DNA of 64,000 bases. Source: Lacihabitans sp. LS3-19 (GTDB lineage Bacteria > Bacteroidota > Bacteroidia > Cytophagales > Spirosomataceae). The first letter of the stretch is position 1. Every line of letters begins with the position of its first letter. The position numbers and the translations under genes are program-made. The stretch covers positions 43,172 to 107,171 of the forward strand of contig NZ_RJUA01000014.1 in assembly GCF_024343575.1 (NCBI RefSeq), in the 5' to 3' direction. This document shows, piece after piece, positions 17,328 through 26,342 of this stretch. The notes below the pieces were generated by a model that did not search any database, had not been told where the DNA came from, and saw only the letters and a program-made list of their open reading frames with translations.

Positions 17328-18299
17328 ATGAAGGCTATAAAATTTGAAAAATACGGTTCCCCAGAAAAAGTACTTAGAATAAGTGAAGTTGATAAGCCAG
17401 AACCTAAGGAAAATGAAGTGTTGGTAAAAGTGTATGCCACAACTATCAATGATTACGACTGGAGTTTGGTTAGAGGAAAACCTTATTTATATAGATTAAT
17501 GTTCGGTTTTACCAAGCCAAAAAATCCAATTCCAGGCATGGAGTTGGCTGGAATAATAGAAAAAATAGGCTCGAAAGTAAAAATGTTTAAAGTTGGGGAT
17601 GCTGTTTTTGGAGATATTTCTCAATATGGATTTAGTAGTTTTGCCGATTTCTGCTGCGTAGACGAAAGAGCCCTTCTTAAAAAACCTGATTATTTAAGTA
17701 TGGAAGAAGCCGCTGCCATTCCCCATGCTTTGGGTTTGGCTTTTCAAGCTTTTAAACAAATAGGTGGTATAAAAGATGGACAAAAAATATTGATAAATGG
17801 TGCTGGTGGAGGAGTTGGAAGTTTTGCTATTCAATTGGTTAAGATGCACAATTGTAATGTTACGGGAGTTGATTCTGCGAACAAAATTGAAAGATTAAAG
17901 AAGCTTGGTTTTGATAATGTGATAGATTACAAAAAGGAAAATTTCACCAAAAATGGCGAAAAATATGATGTTGTATTAGATTGCAAAACAAATAAGCCAG
18001 CCTATTCATTTCTAAGGTCTTTGAGTTCGGGAGGTAAATATATTACAATTGGTGGCGAAATTAATAACTTAATTATGGTTTTTGTTTTGGGAAAAATCAT
18101 TTCACTTTTTTCTTCAAAACAGTTAAAAGTTTTGGCATTAAAACCGAACTATGGAATAGCTGAGGTTTTGGAATTGATAAAAGAAAATAGGCTTAAAACG
18201 CAAATAGATGGGCCTTATAAATTTGAAGAAATCCCAAAACTTATCCAGTATTTTGGTAATGGGAAACACAATGGGAAAATCGTAGTAAAACTAAATTAA
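17328..18299 (+). CDS. MDR-family NAD(P)H quinone oxidoreductase / zinc-free alcohol dehydrogenase
   Basis: The 323-residue protein belongs to the quinone-oxidoreductase branch of medium-chain dehydrogenases. PGMELAGIIEKIGSKVKMFKVGDAVFG is present in the N-terminal catalytic domain, shortened here to PGMELAGIIE and GDAVFG. The Rossmann motif is NGAGGGVGSFAIQLVK (about residues 161-176). The catalytic-zinc Cys/His set is absent. It reduces quinones or enones in relatives. It is transcribed away from the sulfur locus, and its stop overlaps the opposing gene's stop by 4 bp. Confidence 0.87.
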   Translation: MKAIKFEKYGSPEKVLRISEVDKPEPKENEVLVKVYATTINDYDWSLVRGKPYLYRLMFGFTKPKNPIPGMELAGIIEKIGSKVKMFKVGDAVFGDISQYGFSSFADFCCVDERALLKKPDYLSMEEAAAIPHALGLAFQAFKQIGGIKDGQKILINGAGGGVGSFAIQLVKMHNCNVTGVDSANKIERLKKLGFDNVIDYKKENFTKNGEKYDVVLDCKTNKPAYSFLRSLSSGGKYITIGGEINNLIMVFVLGKIISLFSSKQLKVLALKPNYGIAEVLELIKENRLKTQIDGPYKFEEIPKLIQYFGNGKHNGKIVVKLN

Positions 18300-18748
18300 A
18301 AGCGAGGTAAAAACCTTCCAGTTTTAGCCTTGTAATTTGAATATTCTGGGTATTTGTTTTTTAGTTTTTTTTCTTCATAATTTGTTTTAAAATAAAATAA
18401 AACCAAAAGTGAAAAAGATATAATAAGGCGATAAATTGAATCTGAAAATGCTGAAAAGCCGAAAACGGTCAACAAAATTCCTGAATATATTGGATGCCGC
18501 ATAAAAGCATACAAGCCTGATGTAATGAGTTCAGATTGAACTTTGGGCGTTGGAAATGCAGTGAGATTTTTATCTAAATGAAATAAGGCAATAATGACTA
18601 TTGCTAAACCTAAAATTGCTATTCCCAATCCTAAATATTTTACCCAAAAGTGGATGCCAATAGAATAGGGAAAATTAAATAAAAAAGCAAAAAATAAGGT
18701 GAATTGTATGCCTACAAACCAATAGTCTTTTGGAGAACGATTTTGCAT
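18296..18748 (-). CDS. PEMT/ICMT-like integral membrane methyltransferase
   Basis: The 150-residue protein has about four membrane segments followed by SGLYAFMRHPIYSGILLT and YEEKKLKNKYPEYSNYK. These are the two SAM-binding signatures (RHPxY and EE...Y..Y) of the isoprenylcysteine carboxyl methyltransferase / phospholipid methyltransferase superfamily. Bacterial members are poorly characterised, so the substrate is open. The gene is convergent with the MDR gene. Confidence 0.85.
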   Translation of the reverse strand: MQNRSPKDYWFVGIQFTLFFAFLFNFPYSIGIHFWVKYLGLGIAILGLAIVIIALFHLDKNLTAFPTPKVQSELITSGLYAFMRHPIYSGILLTVFGFSAFSDSIYRLIISFSLLVLFYFKTNYEEKKLKNKYPEYSNYKAKTGRFLPRF

Positions 18749-18866
18749 TTTGTGATTTTTAAATAATAAAATTACAATCTATAATTTTATTATTTAGTGA
18801 TAAATCATACCAAAAAAAAGAAATACGGATATTCGTTGAAAATTGGTCTGAAATCTGCGATCAAAA

Positions 18867-21116
18867 ATGCGTATTTTTGTACATTATTTTTTGAAAATAT
18901 TGATTGCTAAAATAGCCAAACATATTAATTCCTTCGACTTTTTCAGGGCAGCTATCGTGAGTTTGATTCTTTCGGCTGCAATCTTTTGGGGATTCTCCAC
19001 GCATCAATATCCACAAGGAATATCTATAGTAGTGGGGGTGATGTTGGCCTATTTTTCGAATATTGAAGGCACCAACCGCAACCGTATTTTCGGTATGTTT
19101 TCGAGCCTTACCTTAGGTTTGGTGGTGGTAATAATATTTTTTTTGGTAAAAGACCTTCCTGTTTTATTCAACTTGGCCATTTTATCTGATTTGATATTTG
19201 GCTCCTCAATGTTGTCGGTTTTTGGGTTTCGGGGATCAATGATAGGTTTTGCAGGGCTTTTCGCAATTGTAATGGGTTTTATGCTGAAAAAGAGCCCTTT
19301 GGCGTGGTATGAGATTGCATCTCTTGTTGCTTTTGGAGGCCTTTTTTATATTTTGGTGTCTTCAATATCTCATTTTTTATTCCAAAAACGACATACACAA
19401 TTACTGTTGGCCGATTGTGTAGAATTAACTGCCAAATATTTGAAACTGAGTGATGCCATCAAATGGCACAAAAATGGGGAAACTGCTGACTCACAATTCC
19501 AATTATTGAAAGTACAGAGTGCAATAAACGATAACCATGAATTGCTCAGAAGCCTACTATTGAGTGAAAAAACAAAGCTTATTTCTAACGAGCAGAGTCA
19601 GAAATTGTATCTCTTGTTCATTGAGATGCTTGACATTTATGAGATGGCAATAGCCTCGAATCCTGAAATAGAGACTTTTCAGGAGGTTTTGGGAGACCAA
19701 ATTGATCTTTTAGAGCCCTTCACTATTTATTCCGAAAAAGTCATTGAGAATTTGGAAAGCCTATGTGATGCATTGAGGAAAAATAATTCGTTTGAGCTTA
19801 GCTTGGATTTAGAAATTTTACTAATTTCTGCAGAGAAAAATATCGCCGTTTATGTACAAAAAATCAAACTTCCTGCCGCCAGAGAGGGTGCTCTGATGAT
19901 GAGAAGTTTATATGATTTAAAGCTAAAACAGTTTGAAAAACTTAAATTTCTGTACAGAGTTTATAATAATTTATTGAATCAAAATAGCATTGTACCGCAG
20001 CGGAATAGTGCCTTTATAACTACAAACAACTATTCATGGAATACCATAAAAAACAACCTCAATACTGACTCTGTAATTTTCAGGCATGCTGTTAGGTTAA
20101 CTGTTGCATTTTTGTTGAGTTATTTTATCGGCCAAGCTCTGAACCCCGCCTATTCAAACTGGATCATTGTAACTACAATGGTGATTTTAAGACCCAACTA
20201 TGGCTTAACCAAAAGTCGAGCAAAAAGTCGAATGATTGGGACTGTTTTAGGTATGATTTTTACATTGGCATTGGTTTACTTTTCCGGTAATCATCTCTTG
20301 TATGGTTGGGTGGCTGTTGTTGCCCTTTTGGTAGGCTTTTCAAATATTCAAAAAAACTATCTTTTAGCTTCAGCTGGTTTGACAATCAGTATTTTATTGC
20401 TTTATGTTTTGAATGAAAAAGGGACTATAGATGTAATTCTATTTAGAGGGCTGTACACACTTATTGGAGTCCTAATATCGCTATTTGCTATGTATTTTGT
20501 CTGGCCAATTTGGGAAAAAGAAAACATTAAAGATGCCGTAAAAAACGCTATTTCAGCTAATCTAGCGTATTTGGAATCTGTAAATGTGGTTTATAAAACC
20601 AAAGAGCCGCTAGATACCCAATATAGGTTGGTGAGGAAAGAAGCATTTTTGAAAAATGGCAACTTGAATGGTGCATTCCAAAGGTTAAAGGACGAACCAA
20701 AATCTAAAAAGGATTCACTTAGTAATATTTATGCCATAGTGCTTCTGAATCACAATTTTCTTTCCGCTGTTGCGTCGTATTCGGCTTATATACAAGGACA
20801 TAAAACTACCAAGCCTTCGGTAGAGTTTGAGATAGTAATGGAAAATGTATATCATAATCTAAACATGGCTATTGGAGTTTTTGAAGAAAAAGATATTGCG
20901 GAAATGGAGGGTAAAACCCGTAAGGCTTTTGATGTTTTAGATAAAAAATATGCTGAACTTAATATTCAAAGAAACAAAGAGATTGACTCAGGTGTAAGCA
21001 TTATGTCGGACGAAATGCGAAGCAAACTCCAAGAAGGAAAAGTGATTTTGGAACAATTGCGATGGTTTATAAACCTTTCAGAGAATATTTTGGGTGCTTG
21101 TGGTGTTTTAGGGTGA
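18867..21116 (+). CDS. FUSC-family inner-membrane protein (YccS/YhfK-like)
   Basis: The 749-residue protein has two blocks of membrane helices (about residues 25-170 and 400-545). A soluble helical domain follows each. This duplicated layout is that of YccS/YhfK and aromatic-acid exporters. The second block holds the conserved NPAYSNWIIVTTMVILRPNYG stretch (key residues NWIIVTTMVILRPNYG) and TKSRAKSRMIGTVLG. It probably exports small aromatic or fatty acids. It is a single gene with its start at the first ATG after the divergent promoter region. Confidence 0.88.
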   Translation: MRIFVHYFLKILIAKIAKHINSFDFFRAAIVSLILSAAIFWGFSTHQYPQGISIVVGVMLAYFSNIEGTNRNRIFGMFSSLTLGLVVVIIFFLVKDLPVLFNLAILSDLIFGSSMLSVFGFRGSMIGFAGLFAIVMGFMLKKSPLAWYEIASLVAFGGLFYILVSSISHFLFQKRHTQLLLADCVELTAKYLKLSDAIKWHKNGETADSQFQLLKVQSAINDNHELLRSLLLSEKTKLISNEQSQKLYLLFIEMLDIYEMAIASNPEIETFQEVLGDQIDLLEPFTIYSEKVIENLESLCDALRKNNSFELSLDLEILLISAEKNIAVYVQKIKLPAAREGALMMRSLYDLKLKQFEKLKFLYRVYNNLLNQNSIVPQRNSAFITTNNYSWNTIKNNLNTDSVIFRHAVRLTVAFLLSYFIGQALNPAYSNWIIVTTMVILRPNYGLTKSRAKSRMIGTVLGMIFTLALVYFSGNHLLYGWVAVVALLVGFSNIQKNYLLASAGLTISILLLYVLNEKGTIDVILFRGLYTLIGVLISLFAMYFVWPIWEKENIKDAVKNAISANLAYLESVNVVYKTKEPLDTQYRLVRKEAFLKNGNLNGAFQRLKDEPKSKKDSLSNIYAIVLLNHNFLSAVASYSAYIQGHKTTKPSVEFEIVMENVYHNLNMAIGVFEEKDIAEMEGKTRKAFDVLDKKYAELNIQRNKEIDSGVSIMSDEMRSKLQEGKVILEQLRWFINLSENILGACGVLG

Positions 21117-21211
21117 TGTTTTTTGCTTTCAATTTTTCTTTTTTGAATTTCCAGAAAAGAATATTTCCTCAAGTCTAAAATGTTTATTTGCCAATTCTGA
21201 AACTCAAAATC

Positions 21212-21958
21212 TCACCATCCCAAGGTCTCCTTCAGTTCTTTATAGCCGCTTTTGCTTACTCCCACTCTCACCCCATTTTTGAGTAATAATTGATACGAAT
21301 TTTTCTCGTATAATTCTAGTTTTTGGATACATGTGATATTTACCAAAAACGAGCGATGGACTCTAAGAAAAGTAGAAGGAAGGAGCAATTCAAACTCTTT
21401 CATTGTTTTTTGTTTTAGAAACTTACCCTTCTCGGTGTAAATCCAAACATAGTCACCATAGGTTTCGAGATAGGTAATGTCTTGAAAAGGCACCATTTCT
21501 ATTTTGGAGCCATCTTTTATCACGATTCTCTCAAGCGGTTTTTCGGGATGAAGAGGAGCAGACAGCAAGTTTTTGATTTCTTCTTTTGTATCTACTTTTG
21601 CTTCTATCTTCTCTTTAATTTTTGACAAAGCCTTACTGAAACGGTCCCTTGAAAACGGTTTAAGAAGATAGTCTACCGCATTTTTTTCAAAGGCCTCGAT
21701 AGCATATTGGTCATAAGCAGTTGAGAAAACCACAATGGGTGGCTCAGGTAAAAGCTCTAAAAGTTCCAGTCCAGTTAGCTTGGGCATCTGGATATCAAGA
21801 AATATCAGATCTGGTTTAAGTTCGGTTATGAGTTTCATTGCTTCAAAACCATCAGCTGCTTCGCCCACAACCTCAAAGTCGGGGTCTGCTTTTATGAAAT
21901 TTTGAACCAATGTCCTTGCTAAAGCTTCATCGTCTATAAGTAATGTCCTGATTTTCAT
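21212..21958 (-). CDS. LytTR-family response regulator
   Basis: The 248-residue protein has a receiver domain (phosphoacceptor Asp in PDLIFLDIQMPKLTG, about residue 55, and the KPF motif in YLLKPFSRDRF). A LytTR DNA-binding domain follows from about residue 145 (YLETYGDYVWIYTE, FLRVHRSFLVN). It is translated from an ATG overlapping the histidine kinase stop by 4 bp, so the two are a coupled two-component pair. Confidence 0.93.
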   Translation of the reverse strand: MKIRTLLIDDEALARTLVQNFIKADPDFEVVGEAADGFEAMKLITELKPDLIFLDIQMPKLTGLELLELLPEPPIVVFSTAYDQYAIEAFEKNAVDYLLKPFSRDRFSKALSKIKEKIEAKVDTKEEIKNLLSAPLHPEKPLERIVIKDGSKIEMVPFQDITYLETYGDYVWIYTEKGKFLKQKTMKEFELLLPSTFLRVHRSFLVNITCIQKLELYEKNSYQLLLKNGVRVGVSKSGYKELKETLGW

Positions 21959-23004
21959 GATTCTAATGGTAGATTAAGCCAAACAATAAATTTGTTGTTA
22001 TCGGTTTGAGTTTTAAAAATTGCTAAGTTTTTATATATCAACTTTAGGCGTTCTTGTATATTCTTTAAGCCCGTTTTTGTGCCAATTTTTGTGCCGCTGT
22101 CTTTGTCAAAAGTGTTTTCCATGATCAGTTCGAGTCGGTTTTCTTCAATTTTTGTTTTGAAAAATATCTTTTCAGGATTCAGCGAGTTATAAATGCCATG
22201 TTTTATGGCATTTTCAAAGAGCGTTTGAAGCAACATACTTGGAATTTCTATATCTAAAGTTTCTGGTGCTACTTCAAATTCCACCTTTATTTTTTCTCCA
22301 AACCTAATCTTTTCGATATCTAAATATGCTTCACACATCTCGAGTTCTTTTTTGAGGGGCACTTTGTTCATTTTGCCATAACCAACCGTATACCTCAAAA
22401 AATCCGAAAGTTTTATCACCATTTCATGGGCTTTTTCTGGGTCAATAATAGTCAGTGAACTGATACTGTTTAGACTATTAAAAATAAAGTGCGGGTTCAT
22501 TTGATTGCGTAAAAGCGTCAGTTCTGCTTCTTTTATTGACTCACTCAATCTGCTTTCAATCTCTTTTTTTTCGACATAAGAATTATAATATTTAAGCAAA
22601 TAAATAGAGATCACAAAAACGATGTAAGCAAAAAAGCAAAATGGTATTTTACTCACTAAAGCTCCTGATATATAATGTTTTATTTCAGGAACTGGGAATA
22701 TTAACTTTAAGAGTAAATGGGTGAGGTTAATCCAGGTAAATGAAAAAAGCAAAAAGAGCAAAAGGTGGTTTAATAAAAGCATGGGAATTTTCTGGTTTTC
22801 CCATGACATATAATTTATCGGATACCACATTCCCAACATCAAGCAGGCCATAATAAAGTTCTGAAGGAACATATCCGCCCCTAAAAAGTCTTTCGGAACA
22901 TCGATCAAATTCGACATGATAATAAAGAATATCATTCCGAATAATGCCCATATAGAGAAATACCTTAAAAGCCTTAATTTGCCGCTCAATATTGGGTTTT
23001 GCAT
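21955..23004 (-). CDS. LytS-type sensor histidine kinase
   Basis: The 349-residue protein has four N-terminal membrane helices and no extracellular loop of note. A His_kinase domain follows with the phosphoacceptor His in NQMNPHFIFNSLNSISSL and a HATPase domain (ENAIKHGIYN, GTKTGLKNIQERL). It is the typical membrane partner of LytTR regulators. It is encoded 3 bp downstream of a LiaF-like gene, so the four genes from 24209 to 21212 form one operon. Confidence 0.92.
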   Translation of the reverse strand: MQNPILSGKLRLLRYFSIWALFGMIFFIIMSNLIDVPKDFLGADMFLQNFIMACLMLGMWYPINYMSWENQKIPMLLLNHLLLFLLFSFTWINLTHLLLKLIFPVPEIKHYISGALVSKIPFCFFAYIVFVISIYLLKYYNSYVEKKEIESRLSESIKEAELTLLRNQMNPHFIFNSLNSISSLTIIDPEKAHEMVIKLSDFLRYTVGYGKMNKVPLKKELEMCEAYLDIEKIRFGEKIKVEFEVAPETLDIEIPSMLLQTLFENAIKHGIYNSLNPEKIFFKTKIEENRLELIMENTFDKDSGTKIGTKTGLKNIQERLKLIYKNLAIFKTQTDNNKFIVWLNLPLES

Positions 23005-23007
23005 ACC

Positions 23008-23466
23008 TTAAATTCTATATATTTCTAAGGCTCCCATTATTACGGTACCTTCTATATTCAGCACTTTATTTTCGTCAATTTGCCCTTCTAGACCATCATT
23101 GAAATCTTTAGAGGCACCCATTATGCTAGTAGCATCCAATACAACTCTCCAATCTTTTGGCACCGTGATTTTTACTGCACCCATGGTTACAAATACCTCA
23201 ATGTTGGAGTTTTTAGAAGGTAAGGCTTGTGTTAAGTCTATTTGAACTTCACCCATAGCACAATTTATGTAACCATTTCTTAATTCTTCATCTTTTATGG
23301 TTTTCTTACTAGCTCCCATTAAGTTATTTACTTCAAACATCTCTTTTTCGTCCACATCTTCTTTATGTCCAGAAACTCTCTCTTGAAGTTTACCTAAAAC
23401 ACCTAGGCCACCAATCAAGACCAATATGATTACCAAATATTTTATAAATAATTTCCTGTTTTCCAT
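23008..23466 (-). CDS. LiaF-like C-terminal-domain membrane protein
   Basis: The 152-residue protein has one N-terminal membrane helix (YLVIILVLIGGLGVLGKL) followed by a beta-helical DUF2154/LiaF-type domain with repeated MGA motifs (NNLMGASKKTI, CAMGEVQIDLTQAL, VTMGAVKITVP, VIMGALEIYRI). In Firmicutes LiaF inhibits a histidine kinase of the envelope-stress response. Location just before the LytS kinase suggests a similar partner role. Confidence 0.8.
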   Translation of the reverse strand: MENRKLFIKYLVIILVLIGGLGVLGKLQERVSGHKEDVDEKEMFEVNNLMGASKKTIKDEELRNGYINCAMGEVQIDLTQALPSKNSNIEVFVTMGAVKITVPKDWRVVLDATSIMGASKDFNDGLEGQIDENKVLNIEGTVIMGALEIYRI

Positions 23467-23498
23467 TTTTAATAATAGTTTTTATTGAAAATATATGA

Positions 23499-24209
23499 TT
23501 AAAATCTTTTGATTTCTACACCGCCCATTATAACATTTCCAGACAGGTAGAATTTCTTCTCTTTGTTTACTACAGAGTCAGGAAACTTTGTGATTTGGTC
23601 TTCTACACCGCCCATAATAGGTAAAACATCGATGATAACGTTCCACTCTTTCGGTATTTTTAATTCCAAGCCACCCATCAAAATAAATACATTAAGGCCT
23701 GATTTTTCGGCTAAATCTGCCTCTGTTAGGTCTATTTGTGCACCGCCCATTACACAGTTTACTCGGCCACCTTCAAAGCTCTTCGAAAACACTTTTTTGT
23801 TGGTTCCAGCCATGATATTTGACTCGTTTATTAATTCATATTCAGATCCGTCGGGCTTGAGTTCTCGCCTTGGCATATCAAATTTTGGATTGTAATATTT
23901 GTAAAGTGTCAAACCTCCAAATCCTACCAATAACAATGGCCAAAGTTTGTAATAAGTTTGGCGTTCGGCAATGGTAAGGAAATCAGGAACAAAAAATATG
24001 ACTGCAATCGAGGTTGCAATAATCCCTTCCATATTTTTACCCTTCAAAAAAGCATTGATGCCAATGATTAGAGGAATTAGACGCCAAGTGAATATTTTGA
24101 CAGGAAAGGCGAAATTTAATAAGCCAAAATTTCTAAGTAAAAATAAACTTCCAGCAGCTACTAAAGCTATAGACCAGAAAAAGACAGAGTTTTTGTTATT
24201 CGAATTCAT
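23499..24209 (-). CDS. LiaF-like four-helix membrane protein
   Basis: The 236-residue protein has about four N-terminal membrane helices (SIALVAAGSLFLLRNFGLLNF..., a LiaF transmembrane/DUF5668 pattern). A C-terminal beta-helical domain follows with repeated MGG motifs (CVMGGAQIDLTEADL, FILMGGLELKIP, IMGGVEDQI, VIMGGVEIKRF). It is the first gene of the LiaF-LiaF-LytS-LytTR operon. It may sense or relay envelope stress to the kinase. Confidence 0.82.
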   Translation of the reverse strand: MNSNNKNSVFFWSIALVAAGSLFLLRNFGLLNFAFPVKIFTWRLIPLIIGINAFLKGKNMEGIIATSIAVIFFVPDFLTIAERQTYYKLWPLLLVGFGGLTLYKYYNPKFDMPRRELKPDGSEYELINESNIMAGTNKKVFSKSFEGGRVNCVMGGAQIDLTEADLAEKSGLNVFILMGGLELKIPKEWNVIIDVLPIMGGVEDQITKFPDSVVNKEKKFYLSGNVIMGGVEIKRF

Positions 24210-24691
24210 AATTTGTTTTTTTTATGCTTCAAAATTATATTGAACATACTCCAAAGAAAACAGGAATTCGGTAAGGGTTCAAACTTTTACCGATAAATGA
24301 ATAGTTTTTGTCGTTAAATGGAATTCAATCGAATTTGATGTTTTTAAAATCTCAGTTTTTCTTGGTAAAAATCTTTAGTTTTTCGAAAGAATTGCATTTG
24401 AATTGATAATTAAGCGAAAATTTAATTTAGAGATTTTGTTTGTTTTAATCTATTTTCAGGATTTTTTCTTAGTTAAAAACCTTTCGAAATGTTCATTTTT
24501 CGTGAAAATTTTAGAATATTTAAGGTTTTTAAATTTTTTTAAGAAATATTTAAACCCAATCCTACTTTAATTCGTTTGTTTTGAAATGTTAAAATAATTA
24601 CCTGTCCTAGGGTATTGTATCGCATAAATAGAATTTGTTAAGGTTTTTTTTATAATAAATCATAATTCTAAAAGCTGTGAGATTGGAATAA
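24210..24691. other. 482-bp divergent intergenic region
   Basis: This should hold the promoters of the LiaF/LytS operon (minus) and of the small membrane gene and efflux operon (plus). It is AT-rich and I see no convincing hairpin, repeat or conserved promoter box. Confidence 0.35.
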
Positions 24692-25102
24692 ATGAATAGA
24701 TTTTTAAAAAATATTTTACCACTTTTAGGTATTTTTCTTTTTGGAGGGATATACCTTTCTAATGCTGTCAATCTGCAGCAGTCCAATGCTGGTGAATTTT
24801 TTAAAAATGATAACTATTCTATACAATTAACAGAATTTGCGAATTCTAATAATTTTTATTTTTCCAATTTCTTAAATCAAGAAAAACTAAGTCAGAAATT
24901 TTTAGCAGAGGAAATTGTCGAAGAGGATGAAGTTAATCATCAATTCAAATTTGTAGCCAATAGCTATTTTTTAGATCCTCTTTCTATTCCTCGAATTTTT
25001 GTAAAATACCTTATTTTCTTAATTGTATCTTTTGGTTTTTACCATTTTTGGAAATACAAAACCTTAGAAAGATACCTACTGCTGCAAGTATTTAGGCTGT
25101 GA
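24692..25102 (+). CDS. Small membrane protein of unknown function upstream of an RND operon
   Basis: I do not recognise the family. The 136 residues have an N-terminal signal/anchor (ILPLLGIFLFGGIYLSNA), a polar Asn- and Glu-rich middle of about 75 residues, and a C-terminal membrane helix (YLIFLIVSFGFYHFW) with a basic tail. It reads in the direction of the efflux genes 126 bp downstream and may be co-expressed with them. A hairpin lies in the gap. Confidence 0.6.
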   Translation: MNRFLKNILPLLGIFLFGGIYLSNAVNLQQSNAGEFFKNDNYSIQLTEFANSNNFYFSNFLNQEKLSQKFLAEEIVEEDEVNHQFKFVANSYFLDPLSIPRIFVKYLIFLIVSFGFYHFWKYKTLERYLLLQVFRL

Positions 25103-25152
25103 TATGCTAATTTAGCAACCCTTCTGTTGCCAGTACTCATTATTATTTTTTT

Positions 25153-25201
25153 GCAAACAAACCAATCAACTAGCCAGATTCTGTTGTGGTTTTTTGTTTG
25201 C
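25153..25201 (+). promoter_or_regulatory. Hairpin in the leader of the RND efflux operon
   Basis: GCAAACAAA (25153-25161) pairs with TTTGTTTGC (25193-25201), extended by CCA/TGG, with a loop of about 25 bases. It is 28 bp before the membrane-fusion gene and could be a weak terminator or an attenuator. No T-run follows the stem. Confidence 0.35.
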
Positions 25202-25228
25202 CTAATCTCAATTTAACATTACAAAAAA

Positions 25229-26314
25229 ATGAAAAAAATAAGCATGCTATTAGGCTTGGGCGTATTTCTATGCACTTTTGCCTGTAAATCTGAAAATAAA
25301 GAAATGAAAGAAGAGGCTACTAACTTTACTGTTACAAGCCCAATTAAAAAAGACACAACTGTAATAAAACAATATGTTTGTCAAATCAAATCTATTCAAA
25401 ATATCGAAATCAGAGCCCTCGAAAAAGGTTATCTGAAAGGTATTTATGTTGACGAAGGAAAATTTGTAAAACAAGGCCAAATGATGTTTCAAATTATGCC
25501 AAATATATACGAGGCAGAGTTGATGAAAAACGAGGCGGAAGTTAAAGGAGCTGAAATTGAGGTTTTAAATGTTAAAACTTTGGCCGAAAAAAATGTTGTT
25601 TCTAAAAATGAACTACTCATGGCGGAAGCCAAGCTCGAAAAAGCAAAAGCAGAAAGACAATTGGCAAAAGTACATTTAGGTTTTACGCAGATTACTGCTC
25701 CATTTTCAGGAATAATGGACCGACTGAAAGTAAGAAAAGGAAGCCTTGTAGACGAAGGAGATCTACTAACGACCCTTTCGGACAACAGCAAAATGTGGGT
25801 GTATTTTAATGTTCCTGAAGCTGAATATCTCAATTATAAAACCAAAACTAGTAAAGATAAAATGTTAAGTGTCAATTTGTTGATGGCTAACAATGAGTTG
25901 TTTAAACATGCAGGAGTAGTGGAAACCATAGAGGGAGAATTTGACAATGAAACTGGAAATATCGCCTTCAGAGCTACTTTTCCTAACCCAGAAGGATTGC
26001 TTAGACATGGCGAAACGGGAAATATACAAGTAACTGTGCCTTTAAAAAATGCTATTCTTATTCCCCAAAAAGCCACGTTCGAGGTATTGGATAAAATCTA
26101 CGTTTATGTGATTGACAAAGAAAATAAAGTTCGGTCAAGAGCAATTACAATAGCCGCCGAAATGCCTCACCTGTATGCCGTTGCCTCAGGTTTATCTACT
26201 GGCGACAAGATACTTTTAGAAGGCCTTAGGAAGGTAAAAGAGAACGAGAAAATCGAATTCAAGTTCGAAAATCCTTCAGAGGTAATTACGCACTTAGGCC
26301 TTTATGCTGAATAA
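25229..26314 (+). CDS. RND efflux periplasmic adaptor (membrane fusion protein)
   Basis: The 361-residue lipoprotein (lipobox FLCTFACKSEN) has the HlyD/AcrA order: a barrel-sandwich half (EIRALEKGYLKGIYVDEGKFVKQGQ, shortened to KGIYVDEGKFVKQGQ), an alpha-helical hairpin (about 85-140), the second lipoyl half (ITAPFSGIMDRLKVRKGSLV) and a beta-barrel with VTVPLKNAILIPQKA. It links the inner-membrane pump to the outer-membrane channel and is the first gene of the three-gene pump operon. Confidence 0.92.
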   Translation: MKKISMLLGLGVFLCTFACKSENKEMKEEATNFTVTSPIKKDTTVIKQYVCQIKSIQNIEIRALEKGYLKGIYVDEGKFVKQGQMMFQIMPNIYEAELMKNEAEVKGAEIEVLNVKTLAEKNVVSKNELLMAEAKLEKAKAERQLAKVHLGFTQITAPFSGIMDRLKVRKGSLVDEGDLLTTLSDNSKMWVYFNVPEAEYLNYKTKTSKDKMLSVNLLMANNELFKHAGVVETIEGEFDNETGNIAFRATFPNPEGLLRHGETGNIQVTVPLKNAILIPQKATFEVLDKIYVYVIDKENKVRSRAITIAAEMPHLYAVASGLSTGDKILLEGLRKVKENEKIEFKFENPSEVITHLGLYAE

Positions 26315-26342
26315 ATATTATCCACTAAAATAATTTAAAATC